This document shows, one piece after another, positions 61,206 to 64,000 of a stretch of DNA of 64,000 nt. Made by a program: the position numbers and the translations under genes. The notes under the pieces are model-generated. The model was not told where the DNA came from. It saw nothing but the letters and a program-made list of their open reading frames with translations, and made no database searches. The stretch spans positions 654,345 to 718,344 of the forward strand of contig NZ_FNJH01000002.1 in NCBI RefSeq assembly GCF_900103225.1, in the 5' to 3' direction. The stretch is from Pseudomonas congelans. GTDB taxonomy: Bacteria; Pseudomonadota; Gammaproteobacteria; Pseudomonadales; Pseudomonadaceae. Position 1 is the first letter of the stretch, and each line of letters starts with the position of its first letter.

Positions 61206-61526
61206 CTGACTCACCGCTGCCAACGGGCTCAGCAGCGCACCGCACCCCGCCAGCGCAAGTACCCAACGCGGCCGGAATGACAGCAACGCAACCAGCAGCA
61301 CCGCGCTGCCCATCAGCGCAGCGAACCAGTACACCGTCCCCATCATCCAGCCGTGGTCATCAACCGCCGCCCACGACGACAGCAACAGCGCGCTCCAGCC
61401 GGCCAGCTTGAACGCCCGACGCCGCTGTCCGCTCAACGGGCCCTTGAGCAGTTCGCCGTAATGGCGCGCCGTGGACAGGCACAGGCATGTGAACCCCACG
61501 TAGCACAGCAAGGCTGCCAGCAGCAT
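61194..61526 (-). CDS. DUF3325 membrane protein
   Basis: 110 residues with four membrane helices (e.g. LLAALLCYVGFTCLCLS; VLLVALLSFRPRW). Found with PepSY and DUF3649 genes near TonB-dependent siderophore systems. Start and the PepSY stop share one base (TGATG), so it is coupled. It overlaps the 3' end of the convergent AraC gene by 12 bases. Confidence 0.85.
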   Translation of the reverse strand: MLLAALLCYVGFTCLCLSTARHYGELLKGPLSGQRRRAFKLAGWSALLLSSWAAVDDHGWMMGTVYWFAALMGSAVLLVALLSFRPRWVLALAGCGALLSPLAAVSQLLA

Positions 61527-63094
61527 CAGGGAGTCTCCCGAGGTACGACCGGCAAAGAGACGCGCGTGGCTTTAGCGGCGACAGGTGCAACCTTGAACTT
61601 CAGCGCCGCCCAGCCCAAAAACAGCCCGGTGACCAGCGCCGTCAGGTCAAAGGCCGCCAGCACCCAGTTTCCTGACATCAAAGCACCCAGCAGGTAGCGA
61701 CCGCAGGTCAGCAGATCTAGCAGCGGCAGACCGGCGAACAGCAGGGCGCCCAGCCCCAGTTGCTCTCGCCATGCATGACGCCCCTTGCGCAGTACAGCGT
61801 GCATGACTGACAGGGCCCAAAACGTGAAGAACACGCTGACCTCCCAATCGGCACGCCCGGCGAATTCGCCCGGCAGCAAGCGATTGGCCCAGAAGAAGCT
61901 GGCCACGGCGATCATCAACCCGGACATGCTGGCAATGTTCAGCACTTCGACCACGCGCAATTCCAGTGGCAGCACGCCGGTCTTTGCATGCTTGAGCTGA
62001 CGCTTGCCCAGCCACATCACCAACCCGGTGCCGATCATTGCAGTCCCGGCGACACCGAAAATGAAGTACAGCCAGCGCAGCAAGGGTTCGGCGAAATGGC
62101 CCACGTGCAGGCCGTACATCCCGCTGGAAATCAGCAGCGCCAACGGGCGCTCGGGGACTTCGTTCAACAGCTCGCCGCTGGCACCGCTGAACGTCAGCGC
62201 CCCGCCCCGGTCCGGCACGATGCTGCCCTTGTCGTCACGCGTCAGCAAAACCGAGGCGCTGCTGTCACCCGGATTATTGACGATGACCCGACCGACCTGG
62301 CCGCTGTCCCATTTCGCGTTCGCTGCGTTGACCAACGGCGCAAGCGCCACCAGCGGCGCAGCCGTGCCTTCACGCTTGACCGTTTCCGGAAACGGATAGG
62401 CTTCACTATAGAAAGCCTGAACAGTGTCGTACTGGCTGAGGATGCTCGCGGGCATCACCATCGACATGAAGATCACCAGACTGCTGTAGGTGATCATCAG
62501 GTGGAACGGCAGCACCAGCACGCCCAGCGCGTTATGCCCGTCCAGCCAGGAACGCTGGCCCTTGCGCGGCCGGAAGGTGAAGAACTCCTTGAAAACCTTT
62601 TTGTGAATGATGATGCCGGTGATCAGCGCGACCAGCATCACCATCGCGGCGCTGGTTGCCAGCCAGCGGCCCCAGGGATAAGGCATCTGCAATTGATAGT
62701 GAAAACGGTAGAAGAAATCGCCACCGCGCGTGTCACGCGCCTGCACCTCGCTGCCGGTTTGCGGATCGAGCAGCTTGCGCACGAAGCTGTTGCGCTGGCC
62801 CTGCTTGCCTTCGGGCAGCCAGCCGACCATCAGGCCTGGCGTGCGCTGATCGGGCAGACTGATGAACCAGCGCGTGGCCCCGGCCGCATGGCTTTGCAGG
62901 TAATGCTGAGCCTGTTGCACGCTGGTGCCTGCATCGAGGGTGCGCACCGGAATCTCCGGCTGCATCCAGTGGGTAATCTCGTCCTTGAAATAGGAAAGCG
63001 TGCCGGTCAGAAAAATCGCGAACAGCAGCCAGCCAAACAGCAAACCGACCCAGGTGTGCAGCCAGGCCATCGACTGGCGAAACCCCTCCTTCAC
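61526..63094 (-). CDS. PepSY-domain membrane protein, probable ferric-siderophore reductase type
   Basis: 522 residues. First helix WLHTWVGLLFGWLLFAIFLTGT (with the conserved HxW), periplasmic PepSY region, then further helices (YFIFGVAGTAMIGTGLVMWLG), the layout of FpvG/PiuB-like proteins that reduce or release iron from siderophores. A GTG at 63094 that overlaps the preceding stop (GTGA) is taken as start. Function is inferred from family and Fur-box context. Confidence 0.85.
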   Translation of the reverse strand: MKEGFRQSMAWLHTWVGLLFGWLLFAIFLTGTLSYFKDEITHWMQPEIPVRTLDAGTSVQQAQHYLQSHAAGATRWFISLPDQRTPGLMVGWLPEGKQGQRNSFVRKLLDPQTGSEVQARDTRGGDFFYRFHYQLQMPYPWGRWLATSAAMVMLVALITGIIIHKKVFKEFFTFRPRKGQRSWLDGHNALGVLVLPFHLMITYSSLVIFMSMVMPASILSQYDTVQAFYSEAYPFPETVKREGTAAPLVALAPLVNAANAKWDSGQVGRVIVNNPGDSSASVLLTRDDKGSIVPDRGGALTFSGASGELLNEVPERPLALLISSGMYGLHVGHFAEPLLRWLYFIFGVAGTAMIGTGLVMWLGKRQLKHAKTGVLPLELRVVEVLNIASMSGLMIAVASFFWANRLLPGEFAGRADWEVSVFFTFWALSVMHAVLRKGRHAWREQLGLGALLFAGLPLLDLLTCGRYLLGALMSGNWVLAAFDLTALVTGLFLGWAALKFKVAPVAAKATRVSLPVVPRETP

Positions 63095-63435
63095 AGCAAC
63101 CACCGACCGCAGGCATAGGCCGCCCCCAGCAATGCAGATGGCGTCAGCACCCCGACCCATGCCTGCAGCGCCGTGCGGCAGGCAAAACACCAGAGCACCG
63201 CGCCCAGATAAGCGAGGAACGACAGCATCATGCCCGTCACTACTGCCTCGGCACGGGTAATCGGCAGCCATTGTGCGATGCAGGTGCTGAACAACGAGGC
63301 CAGCAGGTAACCGGCAAATACCGCAGCCAGTGACCGCGAGGCAATGGCAAGGCGATAGGCAGCCGTCACGCCACTGGTTCTGGCTTTTGCCGCGCGTTTT
63401 TCCGGCAGCGGGCGGCTTGCAGTGGTGACATCCAT
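63091..63435 (-). CDS. DUF3649 membrane protein
   Basis: 114 residues, three hydrophobic helices (AAVFAGYLLASLFSTC; GMMLSFLAYLGAVLWCF; LLGAAYACGRWLL). First gene of the DUF3649-PepSY-DUF3325 operon. The ATG at 63435 is preferred to a TTG one codon upstream. Confidence 0.85.
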   Translation of the reverse strand: MDVTTASRPLPEKRAAKARTSGVTAAYRLAIASRSLAAVFAGYLLASLFSTCIAQWLPITRAEAVVTGMMLSFLAYLGAVLWCFACRTALQAWVGVLTPSALLGAAYACGRWLL

Positions 63436-63554
63436 CAAAGGGTCTTCATTGATTCATGAAACCTGGGAAGCCGGTCCTGGGCGACCGGGAAGCGGTCGCA
63501 ACGAAAGCCAGCGGTATGCGCCATTCATCCCGGACGGGACAAATGAACCGCAAT

Positions 63555-63573
63555 ATTAATGATAAATATTCTC
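63555..63573. promoter_or_regulatory. Fur box
   Basis: ATTAATGATAAATATTCTC matches the 19-bp Fur consensus at 14 positions by my count. It lies in the divergent region between the PepSY operon and the ECF sigma gene, well placed to repress both under iron-replete conditions. Confidence 0.8.
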
Positions 63574-63635
63574 ATACGCAAAAGAGTCTGCCAGAATCCA
63601 CGCCACCAATGAGTCCCCGTGGATTGTTCCCCGTG

Positions 63636-64000
63636 ATGCCCGTCGCCCACTCCGCTCTCAATCACACTGTCGAAGGCCTGTACAGGGCACACAACGCCTG
63701 GCTGACGACCTGGTTGCGACGCAGGCTCGGCTGCCCGCACAGCGCAGCGGACCTGGCGCAGGACACCTTCATAAAAGTGCTGGGCGCACGCGATACACCG
63801 CAAATCGTCGAGCCGCGAGCCTTTCTGACAACGATTGCCAAGCGTGTGCTGTGCAACCACTACCGGCGTCAGGACCTGGAGCACGCCTACTATCAGGCAC
63901 TGGCAGAACTGCCGGAGAGCGTGGCGCCTTCGGAAGAAGAGCGGGCGATCATTCTCGAAACCCTGGTCGAACTCGACCAACTGCTGGACGGCTTGCCAAC
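63636..64000 (+). CDS. FecI-like ECF sigma factor (cut by window end)
   Basis: The 121 residues visible include region 2 (TVEGLYRAHNAWLTTWLRRR...SAADLAQDTFIKVL, with the ADLAQDTF hallmark) and the start of region 4. The frame is also open from an ATG at 63609; neither start has a clear ribosome site. By family it works with a FecR-like anti-sigma and a TonB-dependent receptor, both expected downstream of the window. Confidence 0.9.
   Translation, partial: MPVAHSALNHTVEGLYRAHNAWLTTWLRRRLGCPHSAADLAQDTFIKVLGARDTPQIVEPRAFLTTIAKRVLCNHYRRQDLEHAYYQALAELPESVAPSEEERAIILETLVELDQLLDGLP

Overview
The window is a chromosomal segment of a fluorescent-type Pseudomonas, most likely of the P. syringae group. 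This rests on the gene order (valS/pepA/holC, hupN, aapJQMP, rhlB, moaCDE, then the full alginate operon), on GC-rich codon use throughout, and on AlgX, AlgJ, AlgI, AlgD, Alg44 and AlgG catalytic or ligand residues that fall at the family's published positions. No database search was possible, so species and strain are inference. I see no prophage, integrase, transposase, CRISPR array, rRNA or tRNA; the segment looks like vertically inherited core genome with some pseudomonad accessory genes.

Layout. 0.1-4.6 kb: glycine cleavage system gcvH-gcvP-gcvT. 5.0 kb: cold-shock gene with a long leader. 5.3-7.5 kb: lptFG (LPS export), divergent from pepA-holC-hypothetical-valS (7.8-13.3 kb). 13.5-16.7 kb: rlmF, hupN, ndpA and a membrane-anchored glutaredoxin, separated by REP-like palindromes. 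16.7-21.4 kb: an accessory block (long GST, GIY-YIG protein, NTF2-like protein, HxlR regulator divergent from an NmrA-type reductase, CynX/NimT-type MFS transporter). 21.5-25.7 kb: the general L-amino-acid ABC transporter aapJQMP with an intercistronic hairpin and a candidate sigma-54 promoter. 26.2-33.5 kb: esterase, rhlB, moaCDE, PIN-PhoH ATPase, a degenerate NodB-fold protein, yaaA.

33.5-50.8 kb: the complete 12-gene alginate operon algD-alg8-alg44-algK-algE-algG-algX-algL-algI-algJ-algF-algA. It is preceded by an AlgU (sigma-22) type promoter about 0.5 kb upstream of algD and closed by a strong terminator after algA. AlgA and AlgD make GDP-mannuronate. Alg8/Alg44 polymerise it under c-di-GMP control. 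AlgK/E/G/X/L form the periplasmic and outer-membrane processing and export machine. AlgI/J/F (with AlgX) acetylate the polymer. Several long RNA hairpins and a G-quadruplex-type motif lie in the gaps of the operon and in the algD leader.

50.9-64 kb: a small membrane protein and an SDR; a four-gene efflux operon (NodT-type outer-membrane lipoprotein, FUSC protein, DUF1656, HlyD-type fusion protein) divergent from a LysR gene followed by a 2-hydroxyacid dehydrogenase; an EamA transporter divergent from an AraC regulator; and an iron-linked block (DUF3649, PepSY membrane protein, DUF3325) that shares a Fur-box-containing intergenic region with a FecI-like ECF sigma factor cut by the window end.

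Nothing here is clearly a new system. The best leads are RNA-level control elements of the alginate operon, the degenerate deacetylase-like protein, the conserved-looking unknown between holC and valS, and a minus-strand terminator with no annotated gene to serve.
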